From positions 2,793,001-2,857,000 of the forward strand of contig NZ_AP027266.1 of NCBI RefSeq assembly GCF_036322625.1: 64,000 nucleotides of DNA, given 5' to 3'. This DNA comes from Roseicyclus marinus. GTDB taxonomy: Bacteria > Pseudomonadota > Alphaproteobacteria > Rhodobacterales > Rhodobacteraceae. Under the pieces are notes generated by a model. That model saw only the letters and a program-made list of their open reading frames with translations. It was not told the DNA's origin and searched no databases. A program made the position numbers and the translations under genes. Numbering within the stretch: position 1 is the stretch's first letter; the number at the start of each line of letters is the position of its first letter. This document shows positions 1 to 7,848 of the stretch, in pieces.

Positions 1-270
1 TACATAGGTGCATTCCATGCGCGCCGATGATCGTTCATTTCCTACTGCTTTCGTTCTGTGTCCTTCCGCAGAGTCATTCGATCAGAGCATCACTGGCGTC
101 TTCGCACTGATTGGGTTGCCTGCTATCGGGGAGGCAGAAAACCTCGATCAATCAAGCTTCGGGAAAATCACGTTCTGGCTTCGTTACGACGGCGTGCGTC
201 TTTCGCGCCCTACCATCGTTTTCGAGATCGCCAGCCCGAGATCTGTCCAATGCAGTGCCGTTGTGACGAA
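1..270. other. Intergenic left edge, no supported gene
   Basis: No reading frame here has convincing protein features or a ribosome binding site. It is the upstream region of the BON-domain gene. The FNR-type box at its right end is the only signal I can point to. A promoter for the rightward genes presumably lies in it. Confidence 0.5.
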
Positions 271-284
271 TTGTCCGCCGTCAA
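271..284. promoter_or_regulatory. FNR/CRP-type box TTGTC-CGCC-GTCAA
   Basis: The 14-bp site TTGTCCGCCGTCAA has the FNR-family layout of two 5-bp half-sites around four bases. It lies 76 bp before the BON-protein start. One half (GTCAA) matches the other boxes in the window; the left half has one change. Regulation by one of the two FNR-like proteins encoded at 13.8-16.2 kb is inferred. Confidence 0.5.
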
Positions 285-359
285 TGAGCCCTGACGGAAA
301 CGAGGGCACTCTTGGCCACACGAAAATCACCCAACCAACAGATTTGCGGAGAAAGCCCC

Positions 360-1010
360 ATGAAGGATATCGACCTGAGAAAGGATGTCCTCGACGAACT
401 CGAATACGAACCCAGCATCGACGCTGCCGATATTGGCGTGGCTGTCGAAAATGGCACCGTGACGCTGACCGGCCATGTTCGCACCTATGCGCAAAAGCAA
501 ACTGCCGAACGCATCGTCAAGCATGTGAAGGGCGTTCTTGCCATCGCCCAGGAAATCGAGGTGCGACCGGCGGGCAGCCACTTGACGGCCGACGACGAGA
601 TCGCAAAGCGCGCGGTCAGTTCCCTGAACTGGAATGCTTCGGTGCCGCGGGACAAGGTTCAGGTCACGGTCGAGAATGGCCATGTGACCCTCAGCGGCAC
701 AGTGACGTGGTATTTCGAGAAGGAGGCTGCCGCAAAAGCCGTCCAGAACCTTGCAGGCGTCAAGGACGTGACGAACCTGATCCTCATCAAACCGTCGGTC
801 AGCCCGACTGACGTTCGTCAGAGGATCGAGAATGCCCTCAAACGCGACGCCGAGCTCGAGGCGAAACGCATCCAAGTGCAGGTCACTGACAGCAAGGTGA
901 CCCTCGAGGGACGCGTGCGCAACTGGGCCGAGCGTGACGCTGCCACGCGTGCGGCTTGGGCAGCACCGGGGGTCGTGAACGTAGTCGATCACATCATCAT
1001 CGGTGCCTGA
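360..1010 (+). CDS. Triple BON-domain protein
   Basis: The 216-residue product consists of three consecutive BON domains (about residues 3-70, 75-145 and 148-216). Each has the pattern of an alpha helix followed by a strand with a VENGxVTLxGxV-like motif. BON domains, as in OsmY, are thought to bind membranes or phospholipids and are linked to osmotic and envelope stress. There is no signal peptide, so unlike OsmY it is predicted cytoplasmic. The ATG was chosen because GGAGAAAG precedes it; an upstream in-frame start would add 16 unconserved-looking residues. It heads a cluster with a DUF883 protein and a small membrane protein. An FNR-type box 76 bp upstream suggests low-oxygen control. Confidence 0.88.
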   Translation: MKDIDLRKDVLDELEYEPSIDAADIGVAVENGTVTLTGHVRTYAQKQTAERIVKHVKGVLAIAQEIEVRPAGSHLTADDEIAKRAVSSLNWNASVPRDKVQVTVENGHVTLSGTVTWYFEKEAAAKAVQNLAGVKDVTNLILIKPSVSPTDVRQRIENALKRDAELEAKRIQVQVTDSKVTLEGRVRNWAERDAATRAAWAAPGVVNVVDHIIIGA

Positions 1011-1027
1011 AAGAGGGAGCTATCAAC

Positions 1028-1351
1028 ATGGCAAAAGACAACACAGCCGATCTCTCGGTTGCAGCAGGCGAGGTTCGGGAATTGCGTCGTGCTGCGCTGG
1101 ATCTCGGGAAAGCGCTCAGGTCATTCGGGAAGTCAGATTTTTTCGACACCGGTGAGGACGCGTCCGACGATGCGGCAATGATCGTGAGAGAAGGCCAACG
1201 GATGGCGCATGCGTTGCAAGAGCGCTTTGGGCAACTCGAGAAACGTGCCGAAAAGAGCCTTCGCGAACATCCCGGCACATGGGCCGCCGGTCTTTTGGGT
1301 GTGATCGGCTTTGGACTGGTGCTGGGGTTGATCCTGCGGCATCGCGATTGA
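1028..1351 (+). CDS. DUF883-type membrane-anchored protein (YqjD/ElaB-like)
   Basis: The product has 107 residues. It has a charged amphipathic helical region (about residues 10-80), then one C-terminal transmembrane helix (about 84-103) and a short basic tail. That layout is typical of the DUF883 family (E. coli YqjD, ElaB, YgaM), inner-membrane-anchored proteins reported to bind ribosomes in stationary phase. AGAGGGAG precedes the ATG. It follows the BON gene by 17 bp and is probably cotranscribed. Assignment rests on size and architecture rather than a sharp motif. Confidence 0.7.
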   Translation: MAKDNTADLSVAAGEVRELRRAALDLGKALRSFGKSDFFDTGEDASDDAAMIVREGQRMAHALQERFGQLEKRAEKSLREHPGTWAAGLLGVIGFGLVLGLILRHRD

Positions 1352-1365
1352 TTTTTGGCCGACGA

Positions 1366-1743
1366 ATGACGCAACCCATGCTCAGGACGGGATTTCGGTT
1401 CGGCTTGGGTGCCGCGATCGGCCTTCTTTGGGGGGTTTCAATCTGGCTTTGCCTCGTGGCCGGGATTGTCATTCTCCTGCGCCCTGCCCTGGGATTGGGC
1501 GGGGCGCTTTTGTCTGTCGGAGGCGCTTTGTTTGCCATGGCCCTTGTGGCCTTGACTGTGTTGATTCCAAGCTTTGGCGCACAATCCGCGCCGCAATCCG
1601 TCGCGTGGAAAAAGGCGGTAGAAGGGGCGTTCTTCGTTCTCCTCTCCCGAAATGGCGGTCGGCTTGCCCTTGGGGCGATTGGCGCCGCGCTGCTGAGCCT
1701 AGCCTTGGTCCTGCCCGGGCCAAGGGATGGTCCGCCATCCTGA
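1366..1743 (+). CDS. Small integral membrane protein
   Basis: The 125-residue protein has two close hydrophobic segments (about residues 12-38 and 42-67) and a third near the C-terminus (about 98-117), separated by a polar stretch. It follows the DUF883 gene by 14 bp, as yqjE follows yqjD in enterobacteria, so a similar membrane partner is possible. I do not recognise a family. The start is uncertain: an ATG four codons downstream is an alternative and neither has a strong Shine-Dalgarno. It converges on the next gene. Confidence 0.6.
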   Translation: MTQPMLRTGFRFGLGAAIGLLWGVSIWLCLVAGIVILLRPALGLGGALLSVGGALFAMALVALTVLIPSFGAQSAPQSVAWKKAVEGAFFVLLSRNGGRLALGAIGAALLSLALVLPGPRDGPPS

Positions 1744-1750
1744 TCCAGGA

Positions 1751-2578
1751 TCAACCCGATAGGAATATCGGGATGGGGGCTCCGTCCAGTAGGTGACGCG
1801 TTACCGCCCCGATGAAAAAATCATAAATCTGCGAATGGCCGAATGCACCGGTAACCAGCAGCTCTGCATCCATGTCGCGCGCGCAGCGGAGCAATTCCGC
1901 GGCCCGAGCATCGGGATTGGCCGGGCGGTCCGTGATCGTCACGCGGAACCCGAGCCTGTCGAGCGCCGCCGCGAGGTCCTGGAGACCGCCAGCCATTGGC
2001 GAAACCTCGTCTGCAGCAGAATGAAGTGACACAAGCGTAACTTCGGCCCCGGGCGCCGTCATGCCGATGGCATCATGAATCGCACGCGTCGCCTCGCGGG
2101 TATCATTCCACCCCATCAAGATCCGCTGTGCGGGACCGGCAATAGATGCGCCGCGCCCCAAGACGAGGAAGGGCCGCCCTGCTTCCCGGACCAAGCGATG
2201 AGCAAGGGTTCGCTCATCAGGTGAGCGCTCGGCGGTTGCGCCGACCAAGACGACATCTGCCGCGCGCGCAGCGTGAAGCAGATAGGCTTCCGCACCGAAT
2301 AGAGCGTCTTGCGCCCGGTATTCCCCCTGGAGCGCGTTCCGTCTCAGTGCCTCTTCCACCTTGATGCGGATCGCGCGCGACTCCGTCTCCTCCCAATCGA
2401 GCATTTTGGAAAAGACGGTCGGTTCCGACTGAATGCCGGCCGGAAAAACAAGGGGGGCAAACGGGTGCAAAACGGTCAAATGGGCGTTGAAGCCAGATGC
2501 TGTTTCGGCGGCCCGGTCGACCAACCAAGCTGCCTCGAGCTTGTCGAAAACGACGAGAAGAAACGTTCTATGTGTCAT
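1751..2578 (-). CDS. Tandem universal stress protein (UspA family)
   Basis: The 275-residue product contains two UspA folds in tandem (about residues 1-145 and 148-275). The first begins with a short beta strand (TFLLVVFDK) and the second with RILMGWNDT. The C-terminal part keeps VTGAFGHSQIYDFFIGAVT, matching the family G-x2-G-x9-G(S/A)-x4 nucleotide loop in degraded form. Such tandem proteins accumulate under stress or oxygen limitation. A small 7-bp inverted repeat (CCCGATA-GGAA-TATCGGG) overlaps the 3' end and could act as a terminator in either direction. A second, single-domain USP lies at about 20 kb. Confidence 0.85.
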   Translation of the reverse strand: MTHRTFLLVVFDKLEAAWLVDRAAETASGFNAHLTVLHPFAPLVFPAGIQSEPTVFSKMLDWEETESRAIRIKVEEALRRNALQGEYRAQDALFGAEAYLLHAARAADVVLVGATAERSPDERTLAHRLVREAGRPFLVLGRGASIAGPAQRILMGWNDTREATRAIHDAIGMTAPGAEVTLVSLHSAADEVSPMAGGLQDLAAALDRLGFRVTITDRPANPDARAAELLRCARDMDAELLVTGAFGHSQIYDFFIGAVTRHLLDGAPIPIFLSG

Positions 2579-2634
2579 ATGCCGTTACCAATGCTGAGGC
2601 TGTCGCCCCCGGTTTTGGCCAGAGGCGACGATGC

Positions 2635-2730
2635 TCATTTCGAGGGTTTCTTAGGATCAGCCGACTGCTTTCCGACGGGTGCCGAAGGTTTGCCCGGCTT
2701 TGCCGGTTTGGGTTTCGATTTCGGGTCCAT
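2635..2730 (-). CDS. 31-residue Lys/Pro-rich small protein
   Basis: A short frame preceded by GGAGAAAAG five to six bases before its ATG encodes 31 residues made largely of Lys, Pro and Ser, with no hydrophobic segment. Base composition and codon choice are like the neighbours. Small basic Lys/Pro peptides of this kind can bind nucleic acid or be disordered, but I assign no function. It lies upstream of the tandem USP gene on the same strand (56 bp gap), so both may share a transcript. It could be a chance frame; the ribosome binding site is the main support. Confidence 0.45.
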   Translation of the reverse strand: MDPKSKPKPAKPGKPSAPVGKQSADPKKPSK

Positions 2731-2800
2731 GGTCTTTTCTCCAGACAAGTCGCGCAGGAACAGCGCCAACTGACACTGAACCCGGCCGCAACGTTGCGCA

Positions 2801-2814
2801 TTGATGGCCGTCAT
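2801..2814. promoter_or_regulatory. FNR/CRP-type box, distal copy (TTGAT-GGCC-GTCAT)
   Basis: First of two boxes in the region between the small basic gene and the E1 alpha gene. The left half-site is the FNR consensus TTGAT; the right has one mismatch (GTCAT). Its centre is 44 bp from that of the second box, about four helical turns, so both could be occupied on one face. It may serve the leftward genes, the rightward operon or both. Confidence 0.4.
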
Positions 2815-2844
2815 GCGCCCGGCCCCGATCTGGGCGGTCTATCG

Positions 2845-2858
2845 TTGATCGCCGTCAA
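2845..2858. promoter_or_regulatory. FNR/CRP-type box, proximal copy (TTGAT-CGCC-GTCAA)
   Basis: A near-perfect box that ends 61 bp before the start of the Tat-exported E1 alpha gene. Both half-sites are good FNR-family matches (TTGAT and GTCAA). Placement fits activation of the operon below under low oxygen; this is inferred from sequence and spacing only. Confidence 0.6.
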
Positions 2859-2919
2859 TGCCCGCCCAATCGTCTCGTCCCACGTTAATGGGAGCATCGG
2901 ACGATAGGAGGGAGAAACC

Positions 2920-4122
2920 ATGGAAGCGGAGGCCATTAGCCGAAAGGATCTACGCGACGGGATCAGTCGTCGTGGCTTTATGCAAATCGCCGGAATGGCT
3001 GGCGTGGCGGTCGGGGTCGCTGGCGGCATCGCACGCGCAGAGGGTGCGATTGGATACCATGCAATGGATCTGTCAGACGAAGATCTGACGCAGATGCTCC
3101 GGACGATCCTTCGGATCCGCTGGCACGAGCGAACGATGGCCGACCGGATGCTGAGCGACCCGAATTACAGGGCTTACAACCATTTCTATGCGGGACAGGA
3201 AGCTGTGGCGACCGGTGTCTGCGCCGCGTTGCGGAACGAGGGCCCCTTCGATCAGATCGACCTCGTCTATTCGACACACCGCCCAACGGGACATGCTCTG
3301 GCCAAGGGTGTGGACATGGGGCGGATGCAGGCGGAATTCGACTTTCGCGCGACGGGCATCAACGGCGGTTACGCGGCCGAGATGCACATTTCAGATCCCT
3401 CGGTCGGCTTCATCGGGGCCGATGGCATGATTGGCCCGGGTCATGTGATCGCCACCGGATCAGCCTTCGCCTTTCGCGCACGGGGTTCGGACCAGGTGTC
3501 GGTCGTCTTTGGCGGAGACGGCACCTATGCCACGCCGCATTTTCATTCGGCACTCAACAACGCCCGCCTTCTCGATCTGCCCTTCATCTACGTGCTCGAG
3601 AACAATCTTTATCATCAGTACGCGCATTATTCCTATTCCTGCCCCCATACGGACATCGCGGATGCCGCGCGCGCCTATGGAATTCCGGCGCGCGTTGTCG
3701 ACGGGCAGGACGTCTTTCAGGTCTACAATGCCGCCAAGGAGGCCGTGGACCGGGCCCGGGCCGGTGGCGGGCCGACCTTCATCGAGGCCAAGACCTATCG
3801 CTACTACAACCACTGGGGCGCGCCCGGCGCCGATGTCGGTCAGCTCGGGGCATTCGGCTATGACCCGCTGGCGATCACGTCCTTCCGCCCCGAACGCGAG
3901 GTGCGCGCGTGGATGCAGCGCGACCCGGTCGATATCGCCCGGGACACCCTTATCGACTGGGGCGTTCTGACCGCCGAAGGGGCCGAAATGCTGGAGGCCG
4001 AGGTTCGCTCCGAGGTGGATACCGCCTTCGCCTGGGCTGCCGAGCAACCGCTCTGCACCCCTGAGGACGGGCTCCGGCATGTCTTTGTGGAAGGCGAGGT
4101 CATCCCTCGTCAGATCGCTTGA
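2920..4122 (+). CDS. Tat-exported TPP-dependent dehydrogenase E1 alpha subunit
   Basis: The 400-residue protein begins with a textbook twin-arginine signal: SRRGFMQ at residues 16-22, a Gly/Ala-rich hydrophobic stretch, and ARA before residue 41. The rest is a full E1 alpha subunit of the pyruvate/acetoin/branched-chain 2-oxoacid dehydrogenase family. It has GQEAVATG near 92, STHRPTGHALAKG near 118, and the TPP/Mg motif GDG (199-201) followed 26 residues later by NN (228-229). Known E1 subunits are cytoplasmic, so a Tat leader is unusual. AGGAGGGAG precedes the start, and an FNR-type box lies upstream. No E2 or E3 gene is nearby. I infer thiamine-dependent oxidative decarboxylation in the periplasm, with electrons perhaps passed to the cytochrome-like proteins encoded downstream. 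Confidence 0.88.
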   Translation: MEAEAISRKDLRDGISRRGFMQIAGMAGVAVGVAGGIARAEGAIGYHAMDLSDEDLTQMLRTILRIRWHERTMADRMLSDPNYRAYNHFYAGQEAVATGVCAALRNEGPFDQIDLVYSTHRPTGHALAKGVDMGRMQAEFDFRATGINGGYAAEMHISDPSVGFIGADGMIGPGHVIATGSAFAFRARGSDQVSVVFGGDGTYATPHFHSALNNARLLDLPFIYVLENNLYHQYAHYSYSCPHTDIADAARAYGIPARVVDGQDVFQVYNAAKEAVDRARAGGGPTFIEAKTYRYYNHWGAPGADVGQLGAFGYDPLAITSFRPEREVRAWMQRDPVDIARDTLIDWGVLTAEGAEMLEAEVRSEVDTAFAWAAEQPLCTPEDGLRHVFVEGEVIPRQIA

Positions 4123-4140
4123 AACAGGGGGAAGAAAACG

Positions 4141-5109
4141 ATGACCGAAAAGACCTGGATGTATTCGGTGCTTGAGGCCGTCCAGTGGGAAATGCGGAAT
4201 GATCCGGCAATGACCTGGATCTACGAATTGACCCCGCCGGTTGCCACCAACGCCGGGATGCCCGTGATCAACCTCGAGACCGAATTCGGTCGTCGTAGGG
4301 TGGTCAATACCGGCATCGATGAAAACTGGATGGCTTCGGCAGTGCTCGGGGCCGGTCTCGCAGGGTCGCGCGCGGCGACATACATTCCCTACCAGGGCGC
4401 AGGAATGCCCTACCAGGTGATCCAGAACCATGCGGGAAAACTGCGGCATATGACAGGTGGCAAGGCCTCGATGCCCGTGGTCTTCGTGATCGAGATGACA
4501 GGCCAGACACCGGGGTTCGCCGGTCAGCACAGCGACTACGAGGTGGATACGATCTATGCCCACATCCCCGGTGTGCGCACCGTGGTGCCATCCACCCCCT
4601 ATGACGCCAAGGGGATGATGCATGCCGCCTTGCGAAGCCCGGATCCCGTCGTGTTTCTTTATCCGGCGGGATTGCGGATGCTGTCCGAGGAGGTACCGGA
4701 CGAACCCTACGAGGTTCCCCTGACGCGGGCCGCAGTCCGGCAGGAAGGCAGCGACCTGACCATCGTCGGATCGGGTGCCGGAATGCCGGACGTGCTGGAG
4801 GCCGCCGCCACGCTGACCTCCGAAGGGATGTCGGTCGAAGTGATCGACCTTCGTGTCCTCAAGGAAATGGACACGGAAACACTCGTTACCTCGGTCGCCA
4901 AGACCCGCCGCCTTCTCGCGGTTGACCAGAGTTACTACACCCTAGGCCCCGCTGCGGAGGTCGTGGCCCGGTGCGCCGAGGCCGTCGAGGGCGCGCGGTT
5001 CCGACGGATCGCCTTTCCGGACGCCCCACCCCCTGCTTCACCCGAAATGTTCACATGGATGAGGCCTGACGCGACACGGATCGCCGATGCCGCCCGAAAG
5101 ATGGTGTGA
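4141..5109 (+). CDS. TPP-dependent dehydrogenase E1 beta subunit
   Basis: The 322-residue product matches E1 beta (transketolase pyrimidine-binding domain about 5-175, C-terminal domain about 190-320). FGRRRVVNTGIDEN carries the expected invariant Glu that activates the TPP ring. It follows E1 alpha by 18 bp, with GGGGGAAG as ribosome binding site, so the two should form an alpha2-beta2 enzyme. It has no signal peptide of its own. If E1 alpha is exported by Tat, this subunit would have to travel folded with it, as known Tat hitchhiker subunits do. Alternatively the pair stays cytoplasmic and the leader is not used. Confidence 0.88.
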   Translation: MTEKTWMYSVLEAVQWEMRNDPAMTWIYELTPPVATNAGMPVINLETEFGRRRVVNTGIDENWMASAVLGAGLAGSRAATYIPYQGAGMPYQVIQNHAGKLRHMTGGKASMPVVFVIEMTGQTPGFAGQHSDYEVDTIYAHIPGVRTVVPSTPYDAKGMMHAALRSPDPVVFLYPAGLRMLSEEVPDEPYEVPLTRAAVRQEGSDLTIVGSGAGMPDVLEAAATLTSEGMSVEVIDLRVLKEMDTETLVTSVAKTRRLLAVDQSYYTLGPAAEVVARCAEAVEGARFRRIAFPDAPPPASPEMFTWMRPDATRIADAARKMV

Positions 5110-5112
5110 GCC

Positions 5113-5421
5113 ATGAAAATGCCAGCCAATGACACCCAAGACCGAACGGCCAGTGCTCACGTCCATGTCCGCTGTGACCGGTGTGAGGATGGCATTCTTT
5201 CGGCACAGCCAATCCAGAGCGCCTTCTGGCGGGGGATGGGATTGGTCGTCATCCGCAACATCCCTGCCATGATCTGCCCGATCTGTGGCGAGGAATATGT
5301 CTCGGACGAGACGGCGATCGGGCTCGATCGGATGCGAGGCGCGGGCTTCACCGCGATGGGATCGGTCGAGCGCATGATCGTGCCCGTTCTCGATTACTGC
5401 GCCCTTGGAGAATCCGAATGA
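5113..5421 (+). CDS. YgiT/MqsA-type zinc-finger protein, no toxin partner
   Basis: The 102-residue protein has two CxxC pairs (CDRC near residue 21 and CPIC near 55), the second followed by GEEYVSDET, which resembles the zinc-binding part of YgiT/MqsA antitoxins. The helix-turn-helix half of MqsA is absent and there is no MqsR-like toxin beside it. Starting 3 bp after the E1 beta stop and overlapping the next gene by ATGA, it is clearly part of the operon. A metal-binding or assembly role is possible. No signal peptide is seen. Confidence 0.65.
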   Translation: MKMPANDTQDRTASAHVHVRCDRCEDGILSAQPIQSAFWRGMGLVVIRNIPAMICPICGEEYVSDETAIGLDRMRGAGFTAMGSVERMIVPVLDYCALGESE

Positions 5422-5930
5422 TCCGGGCGGCCACCCTTGCCATGACCCTTTTCTGTAGCGCTGCGGTCAACGCACAGGAGGACCCGTTCGGCTTCATGCC
5501 GGACGGGGGGCGCGGCAGTTTCGAGCTCGTCTTTGCGGACGCGGCCGAGCGCGCTTGGGCGCTGGATCAGGTCAAGACGGTCGGTGAGTGGCAAGACGTG
5601 ATCGCAGCGCGCACGCCCGAACTGGGACAGGCCGCGCGGGAAACGCTGGCCGCTTACCTGTCAGTCATCGCGCCGCTTGCGGGCGGCCCATCGGTAACGC
5701 TGCCCCTGGATGGACGCGATATCGCGTTGGCCCAATGCATGTCGTGTCACTCACTCTTCACCGGCTACCTGATGCAGAGGCGGGACCGGACGGCATGGCT
5801 GTCGACCTTTGCGTCGCCGTTCCATCAGGTCATCGAACTTACACCCGACGAACGCGAGATCTTCGCGGATTACTCCGCCATCAACATGCCGATGCGGCCG
5901 GAAGAAGTACCGCCGGCATTGCGCTACTGA
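5418..5930 (+). CDS. Exported monohaem cytochrome c-like protein, copy 1
   Basis: 170 residues: an N-terminal signal peptide ending VNAQ near residue 20, a helical N-terminal domain, then CMSCH at 107-111 for covalent haem attachment. A Met-rich NMPM near 156-159 could give the distal ligand. The mature N-terminus has a DPFGFMPDGGRG-like motif shared with the next gene, so the two are paralogues. The start overlaps the zinc-finger gene stop. I infer a periplasmic electron acceptor for the exported E1 enzyme; the family is not one I can name. Confidence 0.72.
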   Translation: MIRAATLAMTLFCSAAVNAQEDPFGFMPDGGRGSFELVFADAAERAWALDQVKTVGEWQDVIAARTPELGQAARETLAAYLSVIAPLAGGPSVTLPLDGRDIALAQCMSCHSLFTGYLMQRRDRTAWLSTFASPFHQVIELTPDEREIFADYSAINMPMRPEEVPPALRY

Positions 5931-5945
5931 CCAGAGGGTCCGGAT

Positions 5946-6482
5946 ATGAAATCAAGCATCCTGTCTGCCTGTCTGCTTCTGGCGGGCACTGCCATGGCCC
6001 AGCAGGGCGATGACCTCTTTGACTTCATTCCGCAAGGCGGGCGCACGCTGGCAGAGCGGGCGATAGCGTCAGGGGATGCGGACTTTTTGGACCTTCTGGC
6101 CACCGCAAACGATGCGCCGGAGTGGATCGACTTCCTCTCGGGACTCGACATGTCGGCTGGCCTCACGTTCGACGATTGGGAATTGCAGACCATCGCCGAC
6201 TATCTCGCTTATGCCGGGGCAATCGTTGATCCAACCACACTTCCCGCGGATGGGCGCGACATGATGCTGGCCCGCTGCCAGTCCTGTCACATCGTCACGG
6301 TCACGGTTACACAGGCCCGCAGTCGTGACGCATGGATGGCGACGCTCGGCCGCACGAGCCATGTGGATATCCCGCTTAGTGCAGCAGAGCGCGCGCAGCT
6401 GGCCGATTACCTCGCGATCAATGCGGGCCTGCCCATAGACGTTATCCCGCCCGAATTGCGGGCGGGAGGAGCGTCTTACTGA
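5946..6482 (+). CDS. Exported monohaem cytochrome c-like protein, copy 2
   Basis: 178 residues with a signal peptide ending TAMAQ, then CQSCH at 111-115. It parallels the upstream gene over its length: a DLFDFIPQGGR motif near the mature N-terminus, and DGRDxxLAxCxSCH before the haem site. The NMPM that could supply the distal Met in copy 1 is replaced by NAGLP, so its haem may use another ligand or be five-coordinate. The different ligation suggests distinct redox roles of the two paralogues. It lies 15 bp after copy 1. Confidence 0.7.
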   Translation: MKSSILSACLLLAGTAMAQQGDDLFDFIPQGGRTLAERAIASGDADFLDLLATANDAPEWIDFLSGLDMSAGLTFDDWELQTIADYLAYAGAIVDPTTLPADGRDMMLARCQSCHIVTVTVTQARSRDAWMATLGRTSHVDIPLSAAERAQLADYLAINAGLPIDVIPPELRAGGASY

Positions 6483-6492
6483 GACTGGGCCG

Positions 6493-7848
6493 GTGTCCTA
6501 TGCCACGCTCACTTTCTGGATTTTCCTGATCATCTCTCTCGCCGGGCTGTCCCTGAGCCCTGCCCGATTGCGCGGCATCTGGCTCACCATCGTCAGTCTT
6601 TGGTTCTATGCAAGCGTTGATCCGATGCGGCTTGCGTGGCTTGGAGGCGTGACCGGTCTCACGCTCTGGGCTGCGGGCATCTGGCACCCCCCCTATGCAC
6701 GAGCCGTGCGGAGCACGGCGATCGCTCTTCTGGTGATGCTCCTCATCTGGGCGAAGTTTTCCGATGCAATGGGCCTTCCCGATCCGAAGGCGCCTCCAGG
6801 GCTGTCGTTTCTGGTCTTCACCGCCATCGCCCTGATCGTTGAAACCGCGCGGCGCGGCACCGCTTGGTCAGTCCCGGAGAGCGTGCTGCACCTGGTCTGG
6901 TTCCCCAAGATTCTGGCTGGGCCGATCGAAAGACCCGGAGACCTGATCGCGCAGTTTCCGGCTATCGGCATCCGGCCCGGTCTGATGGGGCTGGGTGTCG
7001 CCTTCATCGTCACCGGATTGGTGAAGAAACTGGTGATCGCCAATGCCCTCGCCCCGGTCGTCGATGCCGCCTATGCCATCCCTAGCTTTGCGACACCTGT
7101 CGACCTGCTGGTTGCGACATATGCCTTTGCCTTCCAGATCTACTGCGATTTCTCGGGCTATGCCGACCTTGCACTTGGGCTGTCTGCCTTGGTTGGCCTT
7201 CGACTGTCCCGCAACTTTGCCCAACCCTATCTGTCGCCCACCGTGACCGAATTCTGGGCGGAACGTTGGCATATCACCTTGGGGCGTTGGTTCCGCGATT
7301 ACGTCTACATACCCCTGGGTGGCAGCCGCCGGGGACGGCCGAGGCAGATGGCCAACCTGATGCTCGTGTTCCTGTTGTCCGGTATCTGGCATGCCGGACT
7401 GGGCTATGGGGTCGGCTGGGGCTTCTTGATCTGGGGCGTGTTGAACGGCGCGCTGGTGATCGCCGAGTTGTGGGTGCCGCGCCCGAAGGGTCGGTTGGCG
7501 CACATCCTGCGCACGGTCCTGACCTTCCATCTGATCCTCGTCACATGGGTCTTCTTCCGTGCGGAAACGCCGTCCGATGCCGTGACGATCCTGATGCGCA
7601 TCAGCGCGATCCTTTCGGACCTTCCTCGGATTTTGCCGACATATCCTTTCACGCCGGATCAACGCTTCGGAGCCGTCCTTGTCGCCATGCTGCTGGTGTT
7701 GGAAATCCTGAACCAGCCCCGACCTCTGGCAGAGCGGATCGCACAGGCCCCTTTGCCGCTGCGTTGGGCCGGGCTCTACATCGGCATGGCGGCCCTGCTG
7801 CTCTTTGGGCGGTGGCAAGACGCGGAATTCATCTATGCAGGCTTCTGA
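6493..7848 (+). CDS. MBOAT-family membrane O-acyltransferase (AlgI-like)
   Basis: The 451-residue polytopic membrane protein has around ten hydrophobic segments and the core MBOAT blocks: FPKILAGPIERPGDL near 138, QIYCDFSGYADLALGL near 215, FWAERWHITLGRWFRDYVYIPLGG (mid), and LLSGIWHAG with the putative catalytic His at 300. Such proteins pass acyl groups, usually acetyl, across the inner membrane to exported polysaccharides, together with an SGNH partner. The start is GTG, 10 bp after the cytochrome-like gene; a GGAGGAG lies somewhat far upstream. The link to a 2-oxoacid dehydrogenase in one operon is unusual. Confidence 0.88.
   Translation: MSYATLTFWIFLIISLAGLSLSPARLRGIWLTIVSLWFYASVDPMRLAWLGGVTGLTLWAAGIWHPPYARAVRSTAIALLVMLLIWAKFSDAMGLPDPKAPPGLSFLVFTAIALIVETARRGTAWSVPESVLHLVWFPKILAGPIERPGDLIAQFPAIGIRPGLMGLGVAFIVTGLVKKLVIANALAPVVDAAYAIPSFATPVDLLVATYAFAFQIYCDFSGYADLALGLSALVGLRLSRNFAQPYLSPTVTEFWAERWHITLGRWFRDYVYIPLGGSRRGRPRQMANLMLVFLLSGIWHAGLGYGVGWGFLIWGVLNGALVIAELWVPRPKGRLAHILRTVLTFHLILVTWVFFRAETPSDAVTILMRISAILSDLPRILPTYPFTPDQRFGAVLVAMLLVLEILNQPRPLAERIAQAPLPLRWAGLYIGMAALLLFGRWQDAEFIYAGF

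Noticed and set aside
1755-1772. CCCGATA-GGAA-TATCGGG hairpin as terminator
   Set aside because: It lies within the last codons of the USP gene and has no T-run on either side; function not supported.
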